DNA from: Liolophura sinensis
Taxonomy: Eukaryota > Mollusca > Polyplacophora > Chitonida > Chitonidae
Length of the DNA stretch: 64,000 bases
Assembly: GCF_032854445.1 (NCBI RefSeq)
Contig: NC_088295.1
Location: 18,279,385 to 18,343,384, forward strand
Reading direction: 5' to 3'
The notes under the pieces are model-generated. The model worked only from the letters and a program-made list of their open reading frames with translations, was not told the DNA's origin and did not search any database. Shown here in pieces: positions 46,209 through 57,435 of the stretch (position 1 is its first letter; every line of letters begins with the position of its first letter). The translations under genes and the position numbers were made by a program.

Positions 46209-47121
46209 TAACCTCATTCTTTATCGTATACATCATCACTATAGATTAAACTGTACAGATGAGATATGTCTCCTGAACTACACTTTTCGATTTATGAACT
46301 TAGGCCTACATAACCAGTAATAATTTACTTAAAATCAATATCTGGCATGCTAACAATTACCAACTATATCCACAAGAATGAATTCAAAATGAAGAACCAC
46401 TTCAACTACTGACAAAATCTCTGTTTCAGTGAGAAAATTTACTGGACGGTCAATTACAACACTACGTTCAGGAAACGGTAAAAGGTCATGACCTATGTAA
46501 CTTCCGTTTGCGCCGAAAGCTATACAACACTTTGACAACTTACTTGTGTAATTTATACATAATTTGCTTATCTAGTCAGATGAAAGTTACAACACTAAAA
46601 CATTTTCTCTTTATGAAAAACTATAGCACAATTACTTTACAGTTATCTTACCTGGAGAGAGGGAAATGACGAAGATGTAACAACATCTGGTGTGAAGAGT
46701 TGTATTGAACGCTGGGAGTGTCCCCTACAGCATAGTCATTTGAGATTGAGCAATGCTTACACCATTAAAAATCTGAGTAATCTCCCATTTACCATAATAT
46801 GCAAACTTACAGCACAAAACGATATTTTTCCTCTCGATTAATAATAAAGAAGGGTCCCTAGCAATTACATTACCACAATATTTTTACAGGGGTTTTGCTT
46901 TTTACCTTTTCTTTCATTTTCACAAGTTTTTTTTTATTAGGGGTGCCACAATTAAGGTGTTGTCAGGAGCAGTTGCAATACCTCACATATAAGAAACTAA
47001 TTAACGCATCATACAATTACCCAACACCCCCCACCCCCACCCCCGATAGTTCAAACACTTTGTCGTTGTGAGTATCAAACCGAAATCTTTTTGAATCAAG
47101 CCCTGGCTACGGCGATTAGAA
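46209..47121. other. Unassigned DNA
   Basis: AT-rich with a C-rich tract near 47022-47044. No gene recognised. Confidence 0.45.
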
Positions 47122-47268
47122 CTTTATTTATACTCAATAATATTTTCACTTATATGGTGGCCAGCATTATGGTGAGAGGAAACAATGCAGAGCCCGGGGG
47201 AAACTCACGACCATCCGCAGGTTACTGCAAGACCTTCCAACGTACAGCCCGAGAGGAAGCTAGCATGT
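47122..47268 (-). repeat. SINE copy
   Basis: 'ggccagcattatggtgagag', 'gcagagcccgggggaaactc', 'acgaccatccgcaggttact' and 'ccgagaggaagctagcatg'. The tRNA head is missing and the tail is eroded. Confidence 0.8.
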
Positions 47269-48553
47269 TGTTAGAGCTTTAAGATCGGATATTTGTCAGG
47301 TCCCTATAGCTAAGGTTGGTGGCTTACTCTACCTATATACCTATTCCCCATTATATAAGTGACAGAATCTTCCAACCTCTTTTCGGCTGCATTGGGAACC
47401 ACCTTGAATGAGAAAGAAATTTGGTTTCTCCCGAGTATGCGCCTAGAATTTGCCTCGTCCGTAAGCTCCCATACAAATAACTTACAACAAGGTTGAACTA
47501 TTATTTCAAGATGACAAAAATCAGAAAGTAATATCTGAAGCCATTTTCAGACAATCTGAGCGAGAGCCTACAGAGGGAAGTAAACTGTAACATTGTACTC
47601 TGTTATCCTTGATGATCAGAGTTGTTTAATTAATACTCATGGATCTAGCCTTGGTTGCAGGCGTGACGAACCAATGGATTCTGCGTGCCATCGTTTGTGT
47701 AAATGTGCACTTATCGTTGATCTTGATTCTCCACTTGAATAAAATAAAACCGTTTGGTCACTGTTAACTCTGTATAAAGCCAAACAAATTACCTCTTTTC
47801 TCCTTTGAAGTGATAAACTGAAGTGCAATGTAAAAACAACCGTAGGCAGCTTATACCGTGAGCTTAAGGAGACAAAATCAGGTGGCCTTGAATGCAGGCA
47901 GTTGCAAATTAATTGTGGTAAGTGTGTGGGAGCTTAAGAACGTGAGGTCCAAAACGGATCTCGGGACGTGCGTGTTTACGCGAGAGTTTCATTTGACACA
48001 AGAAAGGAAAGCTTGAGTCACGTAACTAGCCTCGAAACCGATGTTGTTGCCATCTGTGTGAAATTTTGTAAAAAGGGCAAAAACGGGGAAAAGAAGAGCT
48101 GGTGAGTGGGATTTTTTATGTCTCAATAAACCTGGATGTACGCTAGAGATATCTTGCACAACTTTGGGATGGCTGCGTGATTTATTTTTGAAGATATTTA
48201 CTGATAAATGTCCTCAATCAGAAGATCGATATTTTAGAATATTGTAACTCCGGCGGCGCTTACGGCGCCACTCCAAGTAGCAAGAGGTACATTATTGCAA
48301 CTGGTATTTCATGAGCTGACCATACTGCTGACTCTCCAGATAACAGCAATCTCCCTACCATGTACAGAAACCACTTACATATCGCCGGCGGAATTCGTGA
48401 ACAATACCAAAGTATATATGGTGACACTGAGTAAAGGAGAGTCAGGTTACTTAAGACAATTAGCGAAAAAAGAAAACATTGGCGGAGAACAACATACACG
48501 GTTTAAAAGTTAACATTAAATAAGTGTTCAAATATCAGTATGCGGATACTTGC
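47269..48553. other. Unassigned DNA with a short relative of segment family R
   Basis: At about 48300-48350 'catgagctgac' ... 'ctgctgactctccagataac' matches 30470-30510 in R1 and 36735-36775 in R2, so part of the R family lies here. No gene. Confidence 0.4.
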
Positions 48554-48724
48554 GGATCGAACAATAACTAAAACAAATGCCACAACAATTTTATTGTGTA
48601 ATAAGGTCATTTAAAATGACAAATTTATTAAGAATTTAGTTACAGAAAAATAAAAGTAGAAATGAATTTAGTATTTTAAAACTTGGAAATGAAATCCGCA
48701 AAAGTTGGGGGCTAAAAAAGAGGC
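48554..48724 (-). repeat. Split direct repeat B2
   Basis: Shares 'gaacaataactaaaacaaat', 'aatttattaagaatttagtt' and 'tttaaaacttggaaatgaaa' with B1 at 50076-50257, same orientation. Confidence 0.9.
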
Positions 48725-48864
48725 AAACTGAAGACACAAATTTAAACCATCACACCCCCAAGGGAGAGGGGCTGGAAAATTTCTTTCACCCAAACCACGC
48801 CTTACCTCCCTGAGAGAAAATTTTGGAAAGGCCACAATGAAGCCACACTGTCTTCTATATGCTA
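48725..48864. other. Retroelement 3' non-coding sequence
   Basis: Part of the segment between A2 and B2, left of the solo LTR. No other feature. Confidence 0.6.
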
Positions 48865-49835
48865 ATATTGTTATGTATGACTATTTAACGTTTTCATGTA
48901 CTGTTAGTCTGCGGACCTTTGTGAAAGCATAACAGGCCCTGTTATATGTGTACAGCGCGGACCGGATAGAAAGCACCCTGTTCAATGCTTCGTTTATTTC
49001 ATTGGCTGTTAATTCTGTGTTTAAGAATAGTTGAATCCACCTGGAACGTATATAAGCCGTGTTTTCTGTGCAGAGAGGAGGTATTTTTGCTGTCCATTAT
49101 ATTGATATGAGCTGGTGATGCCAGTTTTGTTTGGGAGGACAGATTTCTATGCCGGCACCGTTTGTGTACCACAGTTGTACTGATGTCTGGTTTAAGTGAA
49201 TTTCTGTGGAAGTCACGTTTATTGGTGTTCGGATCTTTATTATGATTATACAGTGTTGACTGTGTAATTTGTTTAACACGCTGACCTCACCTGACCGACA
49301 AGGTCGTCACGGACTCTAAACTGAAGTTTTCACTCCAGTGTTGCAAAGGACGTTCGTTCTGCCACAAGGTGACATTACTCTACGTCTCTAAACGGCTCGT
49401 TTGTGAGTTTCTGCGGGAGCTGTGACTGTTCTAAAGTGGATTATACCTCCATGCCTGGATTTACCCTGTGTTGTGCTCTGCGGGTGTGACGTCATTCAAA
49501 GGCTTGACTGTTCCAGTTGTGTGTAACCTGTGTACTGTGTTCGCGTTCGCTAACCTAGCGAAGTACCTGACTAGGACAATTTGTGACTTGTGTGAATTGT
49601 GTGTTTATCCCATGGTCTTTACGTTGGATCTCCTGGAATACGTTCCTTGGGATGCAAAGGTGAACTGGAAACTTTTAAAGACCGGTAATACTGATGTGTA
49701 TGTTTTTTTTATGTTGTTGTTGTTGAACTGTCTGTAAAACTGTACGTCTCATTTTATATATAAAGCATTGTTTACATTGTAATATTGAGTCACTGAGTCT
49801 GTTTTCTGTTGCTGTTTTCAATACCGTAACAATAT
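48865..49835 (+). mobile_element. Solo LTR, 963 bp, with 4-bp target duplication
   Basis: The LTR runs from TGTTATG (48869) to CCGTAACA (49831), with short inverted ends TGTTA/TAACA. ATAT duplications lie at 48865-48868 and 49832-49835. A TATA box (TATATAA, 49049-49055) sits about 180 bp from the left end, with cagagaggag just after as a possible start region, which fixes plus orientation. No internal coding sequence remains, so it is a solo LTR left by recombination. Family (gypsy or BEL) is undetermined. Confidence 0.85.
49049..49055 (+). promoter_or_regulatory. TATA box of the solo LTR
   Basis: TATATAA in the context 'ggaacgtatataagccgtg', placed as expected at the U3/R boundary. Confidence 0.7.
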
Positions 49836-49924
49836 TCACCATAGGGATGAATCCTGCCATGTGATCATCACTAGTGATGGTGCACAGAGGTTATCAGAAC
49901 TCTGTCAACTCATCCAAAGAAGGG

Positions 49925-50043
49925 GAGATCACTCCCACAGGGGAGACCACTTTTCCAAAGGGAGCGCAGATCTAGAATCAAACATTATGAAACGATAATT
50001 TGTCCACACATAAAAATCATTATAGCCTGTCTATAATTTGTAT
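49925..50043 (-). repeat. Split direct repeat A2
   Basis: Shares 'ctcccacaggggag', 'aaacattatgaaacgataat' and 'ttgtccacacataaaaatca' with A1 at 55651-55766, same orientation, about 90 percent or more identical by eye. Confidence 0.9.
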
Positions 50044-50075
50044 CTATGTGCAGACGAAATTGATCAGAGACTTAC

Positions 50076-50257
50076 GAATCGAACAATAACTAAAACAAAT
50101 GCCACAACAATTTGATTGTGTAATAAGGTCATTTTTTAAAATGACAAATTTATTAAGAATTTAGTTACAGAAAAATAAAAATAGAAATGAATTTAGTATT
50201 TTAAAACTTGGAAATGAAATGTTAGAATCCGCAAAACGTGGGGGCTAAAAAGGAGGC
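50076..50257 (-). repeat. Split direct repeat B1
   Basis: Partner of B2 (48554-48724). It lies only about 32 bp from A2, as expected for the B1-A2 junction of split-repeat elements. Small indels (for example a 6-bp 'gttaga' present only here) separate the two B copies. Confidence 0.9.
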
Positions 50258-51339
50258 CAAAGATAACAGGAACCGCTATCACCCCACCAAAAGTCTCTGA
50301 TCAATTGAGCTATATAGACGTCAAACACCTTTGTTTGATTCAGGTTAACAATGAAAGCACAATACATGCTTGTAACCGTCATAGGAGCTGTCAAGTTCTG
50401 GCCTCCTATCGAAAAGTCCGATCTGTAACGAACAATACAACATATCATAAAACATGACATGGAATTCAGGGAGCAAAGATGAACTAAAAGTACAAATAAC
50501 ATTTGTGTGGATTATCACATACAAAGGATAGCCCCAAAATTTAGCATTAGCTAGAAGAGATTCATTTAAATGTAGATACTGGTCACCTAAGGGTTGTCCC
50601 CAAAAAAATGTCACCAGCTTACCGTATATGTAGGGGAAGAACTGCAAAATATTGATTATGAATCTCTCAGAGCAGTCAAGTACTGGTCCCCCTGGAAATT
50701 CCCAATAATGCGATTCTCTCTAATACGTATATTACAAATAATTATCTGAGAGAAGGCAAGTAACTGGCCTCCCAGCACATCACTGAGAGCAGTCAAGTAC
50801 TGCCCCCCCCCCCCCCACCCCTCGGAAATTCTCAACAACGCAATTCTCTCTAATACATATATTACGAATTAAACAATACCTGAGAGCAGGCCAGTACTGG
50901 CCTCCCAGAACAACTCCACCATGTAAGTTCACTCTTACTAAAAATGCCACATGTATGATATTAAAACTCGGCTAGCGGTCAAGCACTGGCCTGGTTGAAA
51001 TTTCAGACTGAATGCCCAAGTGACATCCTCCAAACACCAACCTTCGATAATGAAATATGGATGTATAACTAGTTTAACTATCAAGACCGGCTTCCCATGT
51101 AAGAATTTTCTGACCCTTCCTGTCCAGATAACACAATATATTTACAACAGTAATGGATAATAATGCACAACAGCAGGCAGTCAAATTCTGGCGCTACTGA
51201 AAAGCATAGCGTAACAAAGTGAACCATAAGCCATGAATGTCTTACCAGAACAAAAAGGTATGCTGTTTGAGCGGTCAAATTACTGGCCTTAAGAACTCAA
51301 GTCACTGGCCCCAGGCATTTTGCTATAAAACTGCTCTGA
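50258..51339 (-). other. Retroelement 3' non-coding region with internal duplications
   Basis: Contains a ~80-bp segment repeated at about 50663-50740 and 50787-50869 ('ctctctaatacgtatattac'), and many copies of a motif like 'gcagtcaagtactggcc'. A C-run is at about 50802-50816. No ORF of interest on either strand. Confidence 0.6.
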
Positions 51340-51900
51340 CTAGTTAATTTTAATTTGAGAGAAAACATTGATGCGTATATATTGCTTTAATGCATCAGAT
51401 TTCCAACGACCCAGTTTACGAATCACAGTTTCTGGAATACCCATAGAGGCAGCCCTTGTAGCGGCTCCAATACGGAAACTGTGCCCTTTGTACTGTTTTG
51501 TGTCAAGGACATTGAACTTAAGCGCTGAATGTAATGTGCTGCAGAAATGTTTGTAGGTAACAGGAGCCCCAGAGCCCAGCTGGAAGAGGTGGCCCTCAGA
51601 GGGCCTACAATTTTTCAGGTCTCGTACAAGGCAAAGATCGGGGTTTTCTGAGAGTCACAGATTTATGCTAACCGGGTGAGAGTTACTGAACTTGAAATGG
51701 TGAATTAAAACTGTTATGGATGAGAAGCCGCTTGCAGTTGAATGAAAGGTGATGTCTTTTCTCTGCAGAACTTTGTCTTTTGCATCGCATGAATTTTGTG
51801 ACACTGCAATTTCACCAATGCACAGAAAGGCATGAAGTGCAAGGAGGAACTTTGCTGTCAACAGGGACCGATATGTGTATAAAGGAATAACATGTGGTAA
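51340..51900 (-). pseudogene. Tyrosine recombinase of the retroelement
   Basis: One minus-strand frame with a single TGA at 51657-51655. It reads TAKFLLALHAFLCIGEIAVS near the start, then GHSFRIGAATRAASMGIPET and VIRKLGRWKSDALKQYIR, ending at TAG (51342-51340). The H-x-x-R box (HSFR) and the tyrosine nucleophile (QYIR) are present. The first catalytic Arg, expected in FLRIGE, is Cys here (FLCIGE, codon TGC), consistent with a CpG-type CGC to TGC transition. The enzyme would join the circular cDNA to the target; this copy is dead. Confidence 0.9.
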
Positions 51901-51962
51901 AGATGTTACTAAGTTGTGAAGTATTCTAGAGTGATTGGCAGATGGATGTCTTCAGATGGTTT

Positions 51963-52658
51963 TCAAGCTCGTGCTCCTTTATAAAATTTATGAATGTAAA
52001 AACAGTTGGTAGGGTCTGTCAAGTGTCTCACTTTATGCACGAAAGATATAGTCGAGATGTGTGAGCAGATTGTAGCTGCACCGCGGTTGTTACGAAAAAG
52101 AGTCATAATAACAGCGCAGGCAGATGATGTTTTGTTCATTATCCCCACAACAGCCGCATTATCTGTCATGAAAAGAACTAAAGCTAGAACAATTGGGAAA
52201 AGTTCTTTTGCTGCTATACTCTGAGTAGCCATGTTTTTCCATGGACCTACCCACAAATGATTTTCAAAAACAGCCGAAAATTCATTGCTCCAAGCTGCAT
52301 ATGTATAAAGCGTTATTGAGTCAGATGATGCCCACTCAGAAAAAAGGAAGCATACCTTACCATTGAAGTTGTTAAGAAATGACAGCCAAGCATCAATATA
52401 TGCTTTGACATTATTGCTTATTGGAATGTGATGATGAGGTTCAGTAACAGCAATTGTAAGGTTCTGCAGACGACGCAAGAATGATCTTCCGGGAATGATG
52501 ACTGAGCAGCAGAAATTTAGGTAGCCAAGAAGAGATTGAAGCTCTACTAGGGTCACATCTTTGCCATACTTAAACTTAAGAAGGAGATTTTGTGCCTTTT
52601 TATAGCTTTTCCTGTGGTAAGCGGGCCTCCATCTTATCAGAATCAATCCCAATTCCAT
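51963..52658 (-). pseudogene. RNase H region of the retroelement
   Basis: The frame overlaps the RT frame by a shift near 52610. LVELQSLLGYLNFCCSVIIP and GRSFLRRLQNLT form the RT-RNase H connection, followed by LYTYAAWSNEFSAVFENHLW, ELFPIVLALVLF and MTDNAAVVGIMNK. In related elements the first is LYTDAAG, so a catalytic Asp is replaced by Tyr (codon TAT); the TDNAAVV Asp is kept. Confidence 0.85.
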
Positions 52659-53307
52659 AGACTTGACCTACAGTTTTAGAGATTAAAGTTTTAAAATGTT
52701 TTATGGGAATACCTATGTGTTCGCATAAATTAATAAAGTTGAGGATGTCGGTTGTGCGCTTCCTTGAATTCGCTGGGACTAGAAAAACAAAATCATCCAA
52801 CAGGCCCGGCATAGCAGTCACATTGAAGTGATGCTGCATGATCCATTGAAGCGAACAACTAAGAATTTCAAATATTTTGCAGGACGATGATGTCCCCATT
52901 GGTAGGCATTTATCATAGTAATATTCATCTTGCCAAACAAAACCTAAAAAGTGATAGTCTTCTGGATGGATTGGAATTAAACGGAAAGCATGTTCAATAT
53001 CTGCTGTGGAAATGAGGCAATGTCTGTCTTGTTGTTGGACTAGAGAAATAACTTACCCTGTGGAATCATACTGCACTTTGGAGAATTCTTTTGGTATATG
53101 TGTATTGACAGATTGATCTTCAGGAAAAGATAAGTCGTGAATTAGACGAAATTTACCAGCTTCCTTCTTTGGAATCACTCCAAGTGCAGAACAGATTAGG
53201 TTAGAAATAGCTTTTTCAGAAAAAGGGCATGTAATCCTGCTTATACATACCTCTGCTATAATTTTGCTTTCGACATGGTCTGAATGTAATCTAGCTGATG
53301 CTGGCAA
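52600..53307 (-). pseudogene. Reverse transcriptase of the retroelement
   Basis: One frame interrupted by a TAA at 53055-53053. LGVIPKKEAGKFRLIHDLSF, then STADIEHAFRLIPIHPEDYH (motif A Asp), LGFVWQDEYYYDKCLPMGTS, and PGLLDDFVFLV at the catalytic YxDD position (LLDD), then GIPIKHFKTLI. These are characteristic of DIRS/Ngaro-type RTs. Both catalytic Asp positions look intact; the stop and the frameshift at its end inactivate it. Confidence 0.9.
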
Positions 53308-54230
53308 TTTGGTGTGTCACACTTTCCTGCTCTACAGTATTTCCAACAGTATCCAAGTGGGAACTTTCTACAGGTTTAAAGAGAGTCGAAAATTGCCGTT
53401 TTTGGCTGAGTTTATTGAAGGTGCAGGTGAGGTTTTTAAAGAGCACAACTTCCAGAGTTCATCATGAATTTTGACCCAGGGCAGCGGTTGTAATACGCGC
53501 AATTTGCGGAAGTTTTCGTCATTATACTTTGCAGCAGGAAACCCCAAGTGTTGGCTTACAAGTTTAACTGTGTTGCCATACTTTATGAGACTGGGCACTT
53601 GATCTAAAAACCATGTTGCGTATACAGAAATAAAGATATCGAATACCTGGGACCACTGACCTATGTGAATAACATCTTTACGACTAGGTGTTGAAATGTT
53701 TATTTGTGACCCATCAGATGATAGTTTAAGAGAAGGTTCATCCGACGGACTGAGGAGCTGACTGAAGTTGATGTACTCATTGGCGTGTATCTTGGCTCTT
53801 ATTGAAGCACTTACATTGAATGCTAAAGGTAATGACGAGGAAAGGAAACCAGTTTCACAAATATCTATATCTAGTTAAAAATAGGAGTGAACAGAGCAAT
53901 GCAACTCGAAGATATCTCACCCAGTAGGTCAGCTGGGTCCTGGCTGATGAGTTGACTGCACTCGGTGGTGTAGACTCAGCAACGACAGAGGATGCCTGGG
54001 GTGGGGGCCGCAGGAGCTGACGGGACTCAAGTAACACCTCCGCCGCAATGGCATCAAAAGACGGGCATGCACATGATGTGGTTTGAGTGGTGCTAGGAGG
54101 AGGGGTAGGTGGCTGACAACACCATGAGGGGCTGCGCTAGGTCCGGGCCCGATTGGACCTGGTTGCCACTATTGAGGCAGCATCCGGTTTAGGAGGCGTG
54201 GTGTAAGATCTGAAAAACACTAGAATACAA
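53264..54230 (-). pseudogene. gag-like region with CCCH zinc finger
   Basis: A frame at about 53840-53368 reads IRAKIHANEYINFSQLLSPS, IGQWSQVFDIFISVYATWFL and LRVLQPLPWVKIHDELW, a conserved gag-like domain found before the RT in this element class. After a frameshift, 53370-53264 reads FPLGYCWKYCRAGKCDTPNC then QHQLD, a C-x3-C..C..H-type zinc finger. Upstream (54.2-53.9 kb) is a Pro/Ser-rich stretch (RPPPQASSVVAESTPPSAVN). The start codon is not determined. Confidence 0.7.
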
Positions 54231-55022
54231 AGCAAGAGAGGCAGCGTGAAGGTACTACATGTATGTGCAATAAAATAAAATTAGGCAGCAGACCATTATT
54301 CAGAGTATAAATGAAATTATACCACTGCCATATGTGAGTTACTTTTATACATGTGTTAAATTTCATTTGAATAGCTATTATAGCATAACACTACACGGCC
54401 GGAACAGCCATGTGTGAAATTATATTTAAAAATGAGTTAACTGCATACAGGTTACAGATTATATAATAAGTCAATTAAATATATGGCACATAAGGCAACA
54501 AATTTAAAGATCAATAAAAAAGGCCACGTACTAATACCCGTTTCTGCATATTCCCAAACAAATAACACCGATAGCACATGAACATAATAATATTGTCCTG
54601 AAAAGCACGATAAGGGGCCTACTGTGCCCAAAAGCACAAATGGGCACAATGGTCCATAGTACACACAATCATACAAACTGAGTCTTAGGTTTTGTAACCA
54701 ATAATCGGGCCAACCTGCCTCAAGACTCGAGGCATTGCCTCAATGAAACTAATCGTCTCAATTGAAAGTGTGACCTAAGTATAGCGCAAGTGCCTGTGCC
54801 GTGGATGCCAAATCATAGGGTGACACACCCAGGTTGGGGTAAAGAACTCACAATAAGTTCAGGGTATCAGCAAGCAAAATTAGGCCAACAGGTTGAGCCA
54901 AATCTATTAACTTATATACATAGTCAAGATTTAAATCAATATAACTGGAACCAATGCAGCCAACATCCAACAGGGAAATCAACTTGAATATTTAATACTA
55001 ACAGAGCACTAATATTATTTTT
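54231..55022 (-). other. Retroelement spacer between hydrolase and gag-like ORFs
   Basis: AT-rich; no domain recognised in any frame. Confidence 0.5.
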
Positions 55023-55469
55023 TTAGCCCTTGCGCTTAAAATGGCCAATGGCCCTGCGCACACTACAGGTGCATTTATACATGTCGTCTGGATTCAGGTG
55101 CACGCCATCTTGACTTAAAACTTGCGTTCAATAAGTGGGCTAAGTGTTCATTAACACAAACAACGTTGTTCTTGTAATTTGGAGGTAACGACTGGGAGCA
55201 TCGCGGGAGTAACTAACCAATAATAATTATAATAATTCGCAGCCAGCTTTAGATAAGTCATTTCCACCAAGCTGGAGAAAAACGGCATAGTATTTACATG
55301 ACTGTGTGCCAGATATCACAACCTGCAACGAACGAGACCCGCGGCGCACGGACCCTTCCGGTACTCCCAGAAAGTCCACCTGGATACGGGTCCCGTCGAG
55401 GTCGGCATTAACATAGTTCTCTAACCGAGAGATAAATGAATGGCCTGTTATTAGAACTCGAAATACCAT
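55023..55469 (-). pseudogene. SGNH/GDSL-type hydrolase of the retroelement, frameshifted
   Basis: Begins MVFRVLITGHSFISRLENYV: GHSF corresponds to block I (the GDS serine). FLGVPEGSVRRGS lies in the block II region, and VFLQLGGNDLS is block III (G-x-N-D). After a frame change near 55220 the minus strand reads DGVHLNPDDMYK, block V with the Asp and His of the catalytic triad, to a stop at 55025-55023. All four signature blocks are thus visible, but not in one frame. SGNH hydrolases act as esterases or lipases; their role in retroelements is unknown. It lies between repeat A1 and the gag-like region, so it is the element's first ORF. Confidence 0.85.
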
Positions 55470-55650
55470 GTTTCTAACAATAATAATATCAGAACCAAAG
55501 TAAAACAGTGGATAAACTTAAAGAGGGTGAGATTAAAATACCACAACTGGCAAATAAAAAAATGGTCCGTAGCACTTGTACGGCCGTAGACTAGTATAAT
55601 ACTAGTAGACTGTAGCTGTGGTAGAAAGAGAAGGCTACGTTGAAGAAGCG

Positions 55651-55766
55651 GAGATAACTCCCACAGGGGAGCCCACTTTTCCAAAATTCCTGATCTAGAA
55701 TTAAACATTATGAAACGATAATTTGTCCACACATAAAAATCATTATAGCCTGTCTATAATTTGTAT
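55651..55766 (-). repeat. Split direct repeat A1 (5' end of the element)
   Basis: Partner of A2 at 49925-50043. It marks the right boundary of the retroelement. Confidence 0.9.
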
Positions 55767-57312
55767 ATTTAATAGATTGTTGAACTCTTTGTCTTTCAAA
55801 CTGGCAATATTTCAGGTTACGGTGATATCAGTTGACCCATCGTTGTTGAGCTAGAATATTACGAGATAGCAAGAATATCAGGTTGGTACAGGCTTGATAT
55901 TTATTGAAGACAAGGGACATCGTCAATCAAAATCACAAGCTCTCTGTGAGGTAATTATTCTGAAATGGCTTTCTCTTAAAAAGAGATTGATAGCTTTCTG
56001 CTGTTGAGATGCATTTTATCTTCAGAGCACTCTGTCTTCCTCAGCAAACGTGGGGCCAGCAACAACATCTCTGAGAATTGTCATCAGAACGCATGCGTGA
56101 GAATTGAAAGTGGGGGGTCTAAACCAGATCAATCATTGTTCATTATGTAACAATTACCTAAAAAATCTGTCTGATTATTTATATGTGACATCCATTGAAC
56201 ATGTGGTTTCAAATGTATGCAGGTGATTGTTAAAATTAATAGGGCTAAAGCTTTATTTGTCTTTCACTCTCACGTAATTCATTTAAAACCTCATTTAAAA
56301 TCATGCAACAGTTATATAAGATCATTTATCACAAGTAATAATTACTTATGGAATATTGCCTGTTCGGAGGAGCACCTGGTGAACGGCAATTATCTGAAAA
56401 GACTTTAGGTGTGTAACGGTTTCTTGACATATGGCTAAAGTGTATTTTTGTATCAAATCCTGCCTTAGCCATATTGCATGAGGGTTTATAAGGTGCTATT
56501 ATTTCAGCATTTAATATAACAGAATAAAACCCAGACTGATGTTTACTGATTTCACTGGTTGTGCGTGTCCATTTGTCAACTATCACATCGGTGGTGTACT
56601 TTTTCGCATTTCTGATTTGTCATTATTCGAATTTGTAATAAGGCAGCTGTTATGTTAGCAGATTGTGACGGGACAGGGGATATTAATTGAACCTAAATTG
56701 TCGGTGACTTAAGGTCGAGATCGTGATTGGGTGGAATAAAGCACCAGATCTCACACATGTACTCATTTTACATAAGGAATTATCTCACAAGGGGCGTTCT
56801 TGTCTACACAAAGTGGAAGGCCTATATGGATATGGATTATTATTTGACAATGGAATTTTTTTTTTACACCAAGTTGTTTTCCTAAGGACTCATAAACATT
56901 CTAATAACTACTATAGAAAACTTTATTTCCGAACAAATTTCCAAAAATGTCTGACGCATTTCAAATATTGTGTAAATAATTAATTTTCCTTGAATGAGTC
57001 CAATGTCAGCATCAATGTTCAACACAAAGATCCAGTCATCTGTCCTCTATCTTCACCTTGATGTAATTTGGGTTCACATAAATTGTGACTCGCCTTTTCC
57101 TCCCTACTGACAGGGCACTGTGCACGACAGGGCCTGACTTATTTTTTCCTCACCATTGTCAGGCCACTGTGCAAGACAAGGCGGCCTGGCGTCACATGTA
57201 TTTTCTTTCGCAGATACGTTTTACCTTACACACGCATTTCAGAAGTTCACTGCACATTTGACCAAAGATATTGTCTCATTTATTTCACTGATGTCACTGG
57301 ATTTTTTCAATT
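55767..57312. repeat. Segment family R, partial copy R3 (left part)
   Basis: At 55985-56040 'gattgatagctttctgctgt' ... 'tctgtcttcctcag' matches 37944-38000 in R2. At 56240-56275 'gctaaagctttatttgtctt' matches 38182-38205. At 56650-56720 'ttagcagattgtga' and 'cggtgacttaagg' resemble 38590-38650. No gene recognised; about half of the stretch has no identifiable relative here. Confidence 0.45.
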
Positions 57313-57435
57313 ATGTGATTCGTGTTTTACGCCGTATTCAAAGATATTTCACTTATACTCCGGCGGCCGGCATTATGGCGGGAGGAAGCCGGACAGAGCC
57401 TCGGGGGGAAACCCACGACCTTCTGCAGGTTGTTG
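57313..57435 (-). repeat. SINE copy
   Basis: 'cgtgttttacgccgtattca', 'ggcggccggcattatggcgg', 'gacagagcctcggggggaaa', 'cccacgaccttctgcaggtt'. Tail and tRNA head are missing. Confidence 0.8.

Larger units (their letters stand above)
48554..55766 (-). mobile_element. Tyrosine-recombinase retroelement (Ngaro/PAT-like) with split direct repeats and SGNH hydrolase
   Basis: Reading the minus strand from right to left: repeat A1 (55766-55651), SGNH hydrolase ORF (55469-55023), gag-like region (54.2-53.27 kb), reverse transcriptase (53307-52600), RNase H (52658-51963), tyrosine recombinase (51861-51340), about 1.1 kb non-coding, then B1 (50257-50076), A2 (50043-49925) and B2 (48724-48554). A1-ORFs-B1-A2-B2 is the split-direct-repeat layout known for Ngaro and PAT elements, which integrate through a circle with a tyrosine recombinase and make no target duplication. 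A solo LTR (48869-49831) later inserted between A2 and B2. Without it the element is about 6.25 kb. Several stops, frameshifts and lost catalytic residues make it inactive. Confidence 0.85.

Noticed and set aside
51368-51556. Plus-strand 62-codon ORF
   Set aside because: It is antisense to the tyrosine recombinase, whose motifs are clear on the minus strand.
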